From assembly GCF_000218685.1 (NCBI RefSeq), contig NW_006763291.1, forward strand, positions 2,760,308 through 2,824,307: a stretch of 64,000 nucleotides of DNA, read 5' to 3'. Of the stretch, positions 33,998-44,237 are shown piece after piece. The notes beneath the pieces are model-generated. The model was given only the letters and a program-made list of their open reading frames with translations, was not told the DNA's origin and made no database searches. Position numbers and translations under genes: made by a program. The DNA comes from Serpula lacrymans var. lacrymans S7.9. Lineage: Eukaryota > Basidiomycota > Agaricomycetes > Boletales > Serpulaceae. How positions within the stretch are numbered: the stretch's first letter is position 1; each line of letters starts with the position of its first letter.

Positions 33998-34572
33998 TCA
34001 AAATATTATATCAAAGGCCTGATGATCTATGAATTTATTGACATAAAATGAACTGAAGCTATCAAGGGAATTATGACAGGTAACATCTGAGTCAATAAAT
34101 CCTTCCCCAAATATTGGAAGTAGATGGGTAGCCCAAAGAGCACAATCTAAGTGAATGATTTCTACTAATGGAGAGTTATCTTCATTGAAGTCCGGTTGAA
34201 CTTTGTACATGCCTGTGAGATCATCAGGCATGTTGTCATCCTTTGAAAACCATCGCACAAGTGCACAAGGATAGTAAACACCCTCAAACAAGAAAGAAAA
34301 AAAAGCCAGGATCCGGACAACGTCCAGTCCTTGCATGCCTTGAAGACTAGGATCTCGCTCGACGAAGACACAGTCATGTCAAGGAGCACCCCCACGCCAA
34401 GATGGTACTGCTCTGAGGATCTCGTGCCTCATGCAACCGATGCAACTGGGGTCACAAGGTGCATAGTAGTATGCAGTAGCGGAGTGGAAGACTGAGACTT
34501 GGCCATTGAAGTACGGACAAAGCAAAAGGGGAATATCATGTGAGGATGGAGCATTTGCATCGTCAAGATGGA
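33998..34572 (-). pseudogene. Second Plavaka transposase, C-terminal fragment
   Basis: Minus-strand fragment with the conserved C-terminal region of Plavaka proteins: LDDANAPSSHDIPLLLCPYF, MRHEILRAVPSWRGGA, a stop, then HDCVFVERDPSLQGMQGLDV, RILAFFSFLFEGVYYPCALV, TGMYKVQPDFNE, IIHLDCALWATHLLP and FYVNKFIDHQAFDIIF before the stop at 33998. The N-terminal two-thirds of the transposase is absent. It faces the other Plavaka gene tail to tail and is a different copy, since that gene has its own, different C-terminus. Confidence 0.75.
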
Positions 34573-34797
34573 TCTAGTCAAACAGAAATTGCCGTATTAA
34601 ATTGGGGGGGTCAGGTTGGTTGATTTGATGACCTAGTTGAGCAGTGTGCCGTGCATATCCTGATTCTGTTGAATTCACGAGTGAAATGTAAGCTGGTAAG
34701 CAGGATGTGGGGATGTGGTACTCACATCATTGTTTTCCTAGTTCTACATGGCTAGTAGTTGTGCGTCCTGGTACAGGGACGTTGTCATGCACCAAAG

Positions 34798-35495
34798 TGT
34801 GAGGCAACAATAAACTATAACAAAAACAAAACCTGTCTCCTTCTGCACTTGCAGGGAGTAAGGGATTTGATAAGCTTGAGGTCGACAGACGCTAGTAAAT
34901 ATAGCAAGTAGAGGACTTTTGAGAGGTAAGCTTCAAAGGTTCTTGTTGAGGAGTAAAGCGGGTAAATTCAGTAATAGAAAACTAAGGAGCCATACATGAA
35001 TAGGTAAGGCTTTATATAGTGAACTGTTCGTTCCTCAGACCAAAAGGAGAATATACGAAAAGTGGTCTGAGGAATCAATCGACCAATAAGAAAAAGAGAG
35101 AACAACTATCGTACAATTTTTAACTTGATTAATCAGCAGGTGAGAGACTTGTACTAATAATAGAGGATTGTCACGTGTGTTCAGGAACCGTATCCTCGTA
35201 ATGAGGTACGATCCTGAATAAGGTGTTATTAGTATAACCAGGCTTTACTGAGGCTTGGAGCTGGTTGGCGAGATGCCTACTACCAGTCCCTACTCAGTGT
35301 GCTGGCTGGCTGGGAGCGATACCCAGTCTCTGATCTGTGATATAAAATGGTAGTGATGGTTAAGAAAGCCTGTGAGGGCTATGAGAAGTAAAACGGCAAA
35401 GGATACCTCTAGCCCTAGAGCCAGAGGTGTAACGGGAAAAGTGTTTGAGAACCAAGACATAGTGAAGATAAGAAAATAATAAAATGGTCCTTACA
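34798..35495 (-). mobile_element. Solo LTR, 697-bp family, copy B
   Basis: Reverse-complement copy of the LTR at 28761-29457, 698 bp, starting TGTGAGGCAACAATAAAC and ending GGTCCTTACA on the plus strand. It has a perfect 5-bp duplication CAAAG at 34793-34797 and 35496-35500. It interrupts the 1.1-kb unit 15 bp from its left end; the uninterrupted unit at 43617 shows the empty site. Confidence 0.93.
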
Positions 35496-35796
35496 CAAAG
35501 TTGATTGGTAGCATGGACAGGTGTCAATAACGAAGCAAATATTCAAAAAGACTCACCTTTGCGCCACACAGGCACAGTGCTACGTGGAATAGTAATTAAT
35601 ATTGCCTTTTTCGAACTTGTGGCTGATCAGCACCACCTCTATTAGGCAATCCAGTCACGCTCACCTTTGTTTTTCCATTCGGTACTTTCCGCATTTCGGC
35701 ATTTTGGCAAATTTTCGTGTTGCCACTGGCTACACATTGCATTGCGCCCTCGCTTTTGTCATTTCCCTTACTCCCCTTCCTTTGCCTAGCCCCACC

Positions 35797-36339
35797 ATGG
35801 GCCCCTTCCTCTCCTTTTTATTCTCACCTGACGGTCGTTTCTGGATCCCCATTCTAATCCACTTGTTCGTCACCTCCACCCTCCTCCTCCTCATCTTATT
35901 TGCACCCCCACCATTTCTGATGTCACCACTTCCTATCTGCTTCCGTCGCCGATCCGTTGACTACCACGTGCCACTGCTGATATCAGCAAAGCCCCGGCGG
36001 CCGGTCCAAATAGGGCAACAGGACCATCTTCATGTCGTCGATCTGCCATCATATACTATCAAAACATCGGTCGCTCGTCTTGCCTGGTTGGAGCGTGGGT
36101 GGGTAGTTTTTGAGCTGGAGAAGGTTCATCCCCTTGCGTCGCCCATGTTTATTGCTGTCCCATTCACTTGGGTACACTTATCTTTTGTCCATCGTCTTCG
36201 CTACAGCTACACCTACCACACGCTGCCTGGGACTCACTTGTTCCAAATTGGAACTACTCCTCTCCCTCCCTCATTTGATCAGGTGGTCCAACACAACCAG
36301 TCCATTGGTAAGGCCATGGAACTGTCGGATTTGGATTAG
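35797..36339 (+). CDS. Unknown ORF of the 1.1-kb unit, copy 1
   Basis: 180 codons open from an ATG at 35797 (the frame is open further up to 35602). The predicted protein starts with a hydrophobic stretch (LSFLFSPDGRFW, then IHLFVTSTLLLLILFAPPP), followed by LPSYTIKTSVARLAWLERGW, VVFELEKVHPLASPMFIAVP and HLSFVHRLRYSYTYHTLPGT. The homologous ORF at 42694-43311 is about 80 percent identical at protein level and continues 25 residues further, because this copy has a TAG where the other has CAG. I recognise no domain. It may be a real protein of the mobile unit or a chance open frame. Confidence 0.4.
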   Translation: MGPFLSFLFSPDGRFWIPILIHLFVTSTLLLLILFAPPPFLMSPLPICFRRRSVDYHVPLLISAKPRRPVQIGQQDHLHVVDLPSYTIKTSVARLAWLERGWVVFELEKVHPLASPMFIAVPFTWVHLSFVHRLRYSYTYHTLPGTHLFQIGTTPLPPSFDQVVQHNQSIGKAMELSDLD

Positions 36340-37618
36340 GTGGTGGACCGGTGGCTCCAGTTTCTTTTTCTTCAGCAGAACATTCATTTACAGTGCAATT
36401 GTTTTTGATTTTTGAATCATTTTTATGGACACATATTTTTTAGAATGCCTGACTGACAATAAAGGAACTGTGTTGATACTGATAGTGTTTTGCCTTGCCC
36501 TTTTTTACTGCATCTTCCCATGACATCATGATTTTTCTGCTCTCTTTTTGCTATTGGACTTTACTTTATGGCTGTACAAACCTGTGACATTACTCACAGC
36601 ATTCATTGTTCTATCTCTTTCTTTTCCTTTTTTTACAATCTTATCCTGTACTACCTATGCAGGATTTGTCAGCGTACATTCCTTCCTTCATGTTCTTTCT
36701 CATTCTTTTTGCACAGCTATACTGTGCATAGCCTACTTTTCTTTTACTATATAAACCCCTGTATTTTACCTTGTAAAAAAAAAAGCAAGAAATCCAATCC
36801 AGACTTCTTCTCTACTCTCAAGTTCACTACTCTGCTACTTGTGATCCAGTGTGGTCACAACACTTACCACTTCTACCACTGTTAACTGCTGTCATTGTCA
36901 CTCGTCACTTTTGAAAGTGATTGTCATCCCTTTCGATCAGAGTCCTTCTGAGCACTACAGTTTGTGCGTCAGGAGCCTGCTATCACTGGGAACCTCGTCA
37001 CCTCGTCATCCTCGTTGTTCTCAAACCTACCTTGTGCTACGATTAGCAAGGTAGTGCTCGTCTATACTCACCACAAAGCCCCTATCTTTCTATAAATTCA
37101 ACTATCCCTCCTCCTCAAAACCCACACTCATACACCTCTGGGTTTTACTTTGAAGGATCTTTATACGTACCACCCCACGAACAACCAGACCACTCCACTG
37201 TTCTAGGAGGCAAAGCCCATAAACAAGTTCCGTGGAATCTGGGAGGATTGTGTGTTAGTTTGTTTTTGTGTGTGGTTTTCTAACAACAGTTCTCATCATC
37301 GACAATGTAACCCTTACAGGCCCGTTCAAGCTCGTCTCAGATCCCTTGAAGCTCAGGCTTGGCTTCCCACAGATTCTACCAACTCGGAATACCTCTTCCA
37401 CCACATGTTTGTTGCGTGGCCCACTGATATTAACAAATGGAAACTTCGCTCGCATCACTTTTTCGAATATGGATCTCAGTGGAACAGAGCAAGAATAAGG
37501 AAGGTGAGACTCACTGGTGCCCTGCGCCTGTAAAGTCCCGGCCCAGAGACTCACCTGTAACCCAGACATATATATATGTCATGTTGGTACGTTATCCCAC
37601 TCAGCATCTAGTCCAGTC

Positions 37619-40258
37619 ATGTCAGCCAGCAAGTTCACTCCAATCCACTTACAGCCCACTACTCAGAAATGTGGGAGGTGCTGCACAATGTTTGACTACG
37701 ACAATGTTTCATCACATCAAAGGGAAAGATGGCACTGGTCGCTGTTGTTGCCCAGAATGCCACCAGCATTATCTGAACAGACAAGCGGCCAGCGGTTCAT
37801 TGCGTGTTGGTATGTCATCTTTTGTGCACGTTCATGATGTCATTTTGATCCGTACTATTCAAGAGTTCTCAGTTGTTCCGGGAGAAATTGATGCTGTGGC
37901 AAGAAAGGCGCTTGTCAAGGCTTCTTCGGCAGCACAACGTGGAGGTCAGCCTTCTTTTTATTTTCAAGTTCATTTGCATTCTAACCTCATGTTTTTGGTC
38001 ATGTTTCCACAGAAGAGGTATATCCCAGGCAGTCTTCCGGGTCTGATGTAGCAACAATGGGCCCTCCCCCTCCTCCTCCTGCTTCTATCTCTAATAAACT
38101 TCCCACCAATTTTTGTGCACCCTCCATTTCCTCTGCTGGTCCGCGCAGTTCTTCTAGTGTAGGCTACACATCAAACCATTCTCTTCATGGCCAACAGCGC
38201 AGCAAAATGTTGGCTGCCACAATGATGCCTCAACGCCAAGTAACTATTTGAATTGCTTTGCATCATCTCCGAGAAGAGGGTAAATCTGGTTCTGAATTAG
38301 TAGGAGTAAGTGGTTTTCTTTCATGTCATCATATAACTGTTTTTGCTAGACTGCCATGTTAGAATATAGAACGTGATATCTCCATCCCACTCTCAATTAC
38401 GTGCTGCTTCCTTTGTCTCAATGTTATTGAAACTTTACAGCCATTGTTCTTGGAATGGTCAAAACAATACAACCTTTCACTCGAAAGCCTAGAAATGCAC
38501 TGAGCTCCCAAATTGATACTATACAACCCACGCATGCCATACTTGAACACCGAGCGCCTTGTCCTACACAACTTTTTCTACCGCGTTTCAGGGACAAACC
38601 CTATTCCGAAGCTTCAGTCCAATGTCAAAGTAACAATCATCCTGGTAATGACTAACACACAATTTGAGGACATTCTGAACTGGAAAGAAGAGTGTTCTCG
38701 TGTAGTGAAAACTGGTGGACATGGATCAGTTCGAGATGATGGTTCTGACTCCAGTGTGAGCCCCATGGAAAATGTATTCATTCCTTTGCTCAAACTTTGT
38801 GTTCTAACCTTGTATTTTAGGTTTTCCAATTGGCCACTATGCTGAAATCAAAGTGTGTTACAAGACGAAAAAGGGGCTCTTCAAGTCCTTCAAGCTCAAG
38901 GGCATCCGCATCAACTCTAAGTTGTCAAATCACACCTGCAGAGCATGTATGTATATTTTTTGTGCTTTATCCTCTGACTAATATTTCCTAGCGTCGTTCT
39001 CTATCACACATCTGCAAGCCATCTACAACAACAAGCTTTTTTGGTTCCATTGTACCGCCCGCTGCCGGTAATCAATCCACGTCTCTCACTCTTGCACAGT
39101 CCAACATTGCTGACTCTGGGAGTCCGTTCAATAATGACGCAAACCTATCCAACGATTCCAACTTTGACCTACCAGATCGTAACCTTCTACATCTTGTTAT
39201 GAAAGCTCAGGAGGGTGTTTGTCGTCAGGCCAAACCATTTCATAAGTTATGCCTCTTTTATATTGGTGCTATTTCTTTATTTTTGTAGTTAATGACGATG
39301 CCGCTGTCTATACTATCGTCCCCGTGCCATCAATGCCTTTCCTGGAACTGCTTCAAGCACAGAAATCTTTCAAAGTTGGCCGTAAAGACGAGTATACCTC
39401 TGTCTTGCTGACTGTGGATCGTTCAACAAAGTCAATGGTAGCGCCAGCGGGGACTTTTAAGACTTGTCATCCCACGTCTATTTCCCGCACTGCTGATTCA
39501 CTCACAACTAACGTCAACAATATTCCACTGTTACAAGCCAAAGCAATTGTTGCGAAGCAATGTTTTTACAGAGAAGTTGCCTCAAATAATTCAGCATTGG
39601 GGAGAAGACATTTAGCCCTTAGTGATGAACTGGAAAAATCCTTGGTCGAGTGCAACTGTCTTTACTGGGCAACAAGTCTTATGGACTACACCTACAGCTT
39701 CATCAACAATGTACTCGCCCACCAAGATTCAAACCCAGAAGCCCCGCCTATCCCTCGCCTTCACGTTGTTCGTTGTGGTCTCGCTCTTCCCCGTTCATCT
39801 TCGGATCCGAATACTGCAACCTTCATTATTGAGGAAAGGATCTTTGGGAAATTTGTGAAGTATATCAACAACAATTGCGCGACTCCTCGGCATGGCCTCT
39901 TGGAAGAAGAACATTTGATTGCCACATTCCTCTGCTGTGTGCAACATATTCAGTATATGGTGTCATTGGGCCTGGTTTTCCTCTCAGATTTTCAAGGTAA
40001 GTTAAATTAATAATGCTTCATTTCTTGCCTTCTGACCTTTACTTGTTGCTAGGTGCTGGTTCCTTTTTAACAGACTGTCAAGTAATTACATCCAAGTGAG
40101 TGTTGTTATTTTAGTCCTCATGTATTCTCACATAATCTTACAGAGAGTGTGCTGCGAGTTTTGGCGATGGATACTCTAGAAAATTTTCCTACTCTACACA
40201 AATGTAATAGGTTTTGTGCTTTCCTCGGTTTGAAGCCGCTGCTGCACGATGACTCGGT
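37619..40258 (+). pseudogene. Alpha-kinase (atypical protein kinase) family gene, frameshifted
   Basis: Resembles the expanded agaricomycete alpha-kinase family. Near the N-terminus are Cys pairs (KCGRCCTMFDYD and, in another frame, GRCCCPECHQHYLN), then a Pro/Ser-rich linker (EVYPRQSSGSDVATMGPPPPP) and LHNFFYRVSGTNPIPKLQ. The kinase part includes LQAQKSFKVGRKDEYTSVLL, ATFIIEERIFGKFVKYINNN, FLCCVQHIQYMVSLGLVFLS, DFQGAGSFLTDCQVIT, FGDGYS and CNRFCAFLGL (the terminal zinc-binding motif). FGDG and CNRFC lie in different frames with no splice pair between them, and the two N-terminal Cys pairs also differ in frame, so the copy is probably dead. Start and end are approximate. Confidence 0.6.
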
Positions 40259-41949
40259 AAGTCTTTTTACTTCTTAATGACGGTTTGTCCGCTTATACTC
40301 TTACATAGCCCTATTCTGTTGGTACTTCTGTATGTTCATGTTTGGAAGAGGGCCAAATCTTCAGTAGTCTATGTCGGTAATTCTTATCCATACTCTTACT
40401 GTAGTTCGCAGCTGCCTCTCTCTTGTAAACTGGTACTTTTGGTCTTAAATTTATTGATCTGCTTAGGTTGTCGTGTGGCCTTAAAGTCATGGAAAGATTA
40501 AATTATAACAATTTTACAGTAAATCCTATGGGCGGAGATTAAAGAGTAAGTGCCGAGTCTGCAGCACCATAAAGGTTTCATCTGTTGACAAACATCCACC
40601 ATACACCTGGGCCTTACATTACTAGGCCACCAGGAACGGGCCTGGTAACCCACGGCTCCGGACGCCGGTGTGCTGACTGTCGCCATCATGCAAAACGACC
40701 TAGCAAAAACTGACCCATTTCCCAGTTTTGTAGTTTGCTGTACTAAGTAGTGAGAGATGGAAATATATATATATATATATATTTAGTTAGAAGAATATAT
40801 TCATTTTTCCTTGATATACTATAAGAGAAAACACTAAATATTTGTCATGAGATAATATATTTTGTGGTTTGGTGGGGAAGGTTAGTCTGGTCCGAAGTAA
40901 GGACCTTTGGCAGGAACCCCCGCTTCGGTAGTAATAGAGAAGGCACCATGAGCAGCACATTTGGCTTGAACTCGGCATTTTGTGGCTAGTCACACCAGGA
41001 AAAAGCACATAAAGGTTTCAGCTGAAACAGCTACTGTAGAGAACAAATGTTATGTACATGATCCCTCCTATTGCATCACAACTACAACAATTTATGTAGC
41101 ACCTTGGACCTATATGACTCTGAATATCCCATTTCTTTTTGCCCATGTTTTGGTTCAGGTGTGTCTGCAATTTGTAGTGGCATTTTGATTGGAGTGGCTG
41201 ATAGTTTCACTATCTCAATGGCTCAGCATCTGTTTGGGATGGAAGAAAAATTTGTAACTAGCGTTGTTTGTCATCTGAGAGCTTCACTATCAACTCTACT
41301 GATTCAAACAAAGGCTAAGTGGTGAGTTATGCTGGTTGAAGCAATAGCTAGCCTTTACTGTGATGCTCAGCCATATTCAATTGGAGTGATTGAGTTTGAA
41401 ATCAAGGTGCAAAAGAGCTCAATATTCGTGTTATTGGCACCGAAGGGGGGGTTCACGCCAAATGGTTTTACTTTGGTGCAGACACTTATTTACAAGATAT
41501 CGACTCATCATATATTGAATTAGGTAAGCAAGGGAGACTAGGGGAAGGTCTTGGTTTTCGTGATAATGGTCACGTGATGCTGAGTCATCAAAAACACTTA
41601 AATTGAATTTCGGGAAAACGAGAGGGGAGAGAAGGGAGGAAACTCAAAAGACAGAGACCTTCGGAGCATGTCATAGCTAGGACTCAAAAAGGAGGGTGAT
41701 TTTTGGAAAAAGGGTGAGACCTAACCATGGTAGAGCACAGCTCCATACCATCAAGTACTTTTTGTAGAAAAGAACCCGACACCACCCAAACTGAGCTGGT
41801 GATTAAGAATTATTGAGTATCAAATAGATGAAGAAGTCAATCAATATTTTTATTCGAGCAAGAAGTATACGAGATGTGAACAAGAAGAAAGTGTGAAGAG
41901 AGAACAAACTTGTGAGTTGGGGAGAGAATGAAAGGAAATGCCAAGTAAA
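40259..41949. other. AT-rich spacer with microsatellite
   Basis: About 1.7 kb between the alpha-kinase remnant and the DIRS element with no recognised gene. It includes an (AT)10 tract at 40763-40782. Sequence from about 41530 to 41900 (purine-rich, several GGAGGA tracts) is probably the 3' terminal region of the DIRS element, but no terminal repeat was identified. Confidence 0.35.
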
Positions 41950-42517
41950 TCAATGAGCATGTGTGAGAGCTGGTATGTGATGACGGGTGTGGAAATTATC
42001 CATGTTTGTACAAACATCTGTTATGGAGGATGATGAGGAAGAATGGAAAATAAATAGCGGCAAAATTAATTTGATTTTACGCCAATATTTGAGAAAAGCT
42101 CTACTGCGCCAATGGCCTTGAGTAGCAACAACATCAGGATTTATACCTTGTAACAATAATTCAGTAGCTCCTCCTATCCTGAAAGAATGTCCTGGCATAC
42201 AAGGAATACTCCACCCATACATCATCGCATCTTGTCATGAACCAAGTCTTGGTAATGGGAGCCCAAGTATCGTTCGAGGTTTTATATGAAAAAAGAGGAG
42301 CTGAGCCAGGGATATCAGTGTTGGCTGAGAGGTGAAGACATAAAGCCGAGAAAGGGCAAGTATGATGAGAGCGCGCCGTGATACTTATATCAGCATCTTC
42401 AAGTTGCGTTGTTTTGGACCAAGGGATATGAATAGTGCAATAGTTTGTATTATCGGATAGACGACAAAAGGGAATGGGAAGAATGGAGTGTAACACATGT
42501 TTATGTGTAAGTACTAA
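41950..42517 (-). pseudogene. Tyrosine recombinase, catalytic C-terminal part
   Basis: Reads HVLHSILPIPF, HIPWSKTTQLEDADISI, PLFSYKTSNDTWAPITK, WFMTRCDDVW, a frame change, then MPGHSFRIGGATELLLQGI, GHWRSRAFLKYWRKI and ILPLF. The conserved H-x-x-R (HSFR), the following His/Trp (GHW) and the nucleophile Tyr (LKYWR) of tyrosine recombinases are all visible. The first catalytic Arg region is missing, having been replaced by the 1.1-kb unit. Confidence 0.8.
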
Positions 42518-43617
42518 TGTCACAGGTTTGTATGGCCATAAAATAAAGTCCAATAACAGAAAGAGAGCAAGAAAACCATGATGTCATAAGAAGATGCAGT
42601 AAAAAAAGGGCAAGGCAAAAAAATATCAGTATCAACACAGTTCCTTTATTGTCAGTCAGGCATTCTAAAAACATATGTGTCCATAAAAATGATTCAAAAA
42701 TCAAAAACAATTGCACTGTAAATGAATGTTCTGCTGAAAAAAAGAAACTGGAGCCACCGGTCCACCACCTGGTCCAAATCCGATGGTTCCATGGCCTTAC
42801 CAATGGACCGGTTGTACTGGACCACCTGGTCAGATGAGGGAGGGAGGGGAGTGGTTCCAATTTGGAACAAGTAAGTCCCAGGCAGCGTGTGGTAGGTGTA
42901 GCTGTAGCAAAGACGATGGACAAAAGATAAGTGTACCCAAGTGAATGGGACAGCAATGTACATAGGCAACACAAGGGGATGAACCTTCTCCAGCTCAAAA
43001 ACTACCCACCCACACTCCAACCAGGTGAGACAAGCGACCAATGTTTTGATGGTATATGATGGCAGATTGACGTCATGAAGATGGACCTTTTGCCCAACTT
43101 GGACCGGCCACCGGGGCTTTGCTGATATCAGCAGTGGCACGTGGTGGTCAACGGATTGGCGATGGAAGCAGATAGAGAGTGGTGACATCAGATATGGTGG
43201 GGGAGCAAAGAAGATGAGGAGGAGGAGGATGGAGGTGACGAGGAGATGAACTAAAATGGGGATCCAGAAGCGACCGTCAGGTGAGAATAAGAAAGAGAGT
43301 AATAGTCCCATGGTGGGGCTGAGTAAAGAAAAAAAGTAAGGGAGGACAAAAAAAGCGAGGGCACAATGTGTAGCCAGTGGCGGCGCAAAAATTTGCCAAA
43401 ATGCTAAAATGCAGAAAGTACTGAATGGAAAAGCAAAGGTGAGTGCGACTGAATTGCCTAATAGATGTGGTGCTGATCAGCCACAAGTTCGAAAAAGGCA
43501 ATATTAATTACTATTCCATGTGGCACTGTGCCTGTGTGGCGCAAAGGCGAGTCTTTTTGAATATTCGCTTCATTTTTGACACCTGTCCATGCTACCAATC
43601 AACTTTGGTGCATGACA
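42518..43617 (-). mobile_element. 1.1-kb TGTCA...TGACA unit, copy 2 (inside the recombinase gene)
   Basis: Complete 1100-bp copy, reading TGTCATGCACCAAAGTTGAT at 43617 to CTGTGACA at 42518. It is homologous to 34783-36589 but lacks the LTR insertion, so it serves as the empty site for LTR B. It lies exactly between the N-terminal and catalytic parts of the DIRS recombinase. Confidence 0.6.
42694..43311 (-). CDS. Unknown ORF of the 1.1-kb unit, copy 2
   Basis: 205 codons from an ATG at 43311: MGLLLSFLFSPDGRFW, a hydrophobic segment, VFELEKVHPLVLPMYIAVPF, LSFVHRLCYSYTYHTLPGTY, and an extra C-terminus QVVDRWLQFLFFSRTF absent from copy 1. Most amino-acid differences from copy 1 are R->C, R->H, R->Q, R->W, S->L and A->V, as expected from CpG transitions in this copy. 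No known domain. Confidence 0.4.
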   Translation of the reverse strand: MGLLLSFLFSPDGRFWIPILVHLLVTSILLLLIFFAPPPYLMSPLSICFHRQSVDHHVPLLISAKPRWPVQVGQKVHLHDVNLPSYTIKTLVACLTWLECGWVVFELEKVHPLVLPMYIAVPFTWVHLSFVHRLCYSYTYHTLPGTYLFQIGTTPLPPSSDQVVQYNRSIGKAMEPSDLDQVVDRWLQFLFFSRTFIYSAIVFDF

Positions 43618-44237
43618 GCGCTGGAGGATATGGAGCCTGCAGCGTCCGCGCAGAAGGCTGAGAGGAGTGTTTCAGAGACAGGCATTCAATCTATTTCGGG
43701 AATGTTGGGTCTGTCGCAATATTGGGTGAATTGCAGGAGGCCTGCACTGTAGTTACTCCTTGTATTCTGATCTAATGAGGCTATTATGACATGGAATAGT
43801 TTGAGGAGTTGAGAGGAAGGTAAGCGTGTCTCAAGTTCTTGTTGGAATGATAGTGAATGAGGTGTCGTCCATAGTAGTAAGTGATTGCTTGCTAGGACTG
43901 GAGGGCGATGGGAAGATGGTTGAATAACATTGTGAGGACGGGGTTTTTGAGGGATGCAAGTGATATCAGAGTGAGAGGAGTTGGCTGCCCGACGCACATC
44001 AATGGGGAAGTCGTGATATAGGGTGTTAGCTGCCGCCTGTATGTGATTGTCAGGTATGTCGAATGAACGGAAGTAAGTTATCAGGTATGGGGATAGGGAA
44101 AGAAATATGTGAGGAAGAAGAGGGAAAGATACCTCAGGAAATGGGATCTGCAAGATTGTGTTTGGTGTTAACGTACATAGTGATAAAATTGGATAATGAC
44201 CAGACCAGGGATTGAACCTGGAATCTTCTGGATACAC
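43618..44237 (-). pseudogene. Tyrosine recombinase, N-terminal (core-binding) part
   Basis: Reads RLPSSQLLKLFHVIIASLDQ, NTRSNYSAGLLQFTQYCD, NIPEID, a TGA, then MPVSETLLSAFCADAAGSIS, breaking off at SSAV where the 1.1-kb unit begins. This is the SAM-like DNA-binding region that precedes the catalytic domain in the family. The TGA (about 43686) replaces an Arg expected in EIDRMP-type family sequences. Confidence 0.7.

Larger units (their letters stand above)
34783..36589 (+). mobile_element. 1.1-kb TGTCA...TGACA unit, copy 1 (split by LTR B)
   Basis: Homologous in inverted orientation to 42518-43617. It starts TGTCATGCACCAAAG and ends AACCTGTGACA; homology stops at both ends apart from a few bases. 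Without the inserted LTR the length is 1104 bp versus 1100 bp for copy 2. The short TGTCA/TGACA ends and two unrelated contexts suggest an independent mobile unit. No target-site duplication is evident. It contains one long ORF (35797-36339). Confidence 0.6.

Noticed and set aside
28761..35495. The inverted 700-bp repeats flanking the Plavaka gene as terminal inverted repeats of one 6.7-kb transposon
   Set aside because: Each repeat has TG...CA ends and its own different 5-bp duplication (CTTTT and CAAAG), and a third copy exists elsewhere. They are separate solo LTRs.
40763..40782. (AT)10 tract as a regulatory element
   Set aside because: It is a simple microsatellite in a gene-free spacer.
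34783..43617. The inverted 1.1-kb units as long terminal repeats of an 8.8-kb element carrying the alpha-kinase gene
   Set aside because: The right unit lies inside a DIRS recombinase whose two halves flank it, so the DIRS element would have to be split by the boundary. Independent insertions fit better, though a recombination origin is not excluded.
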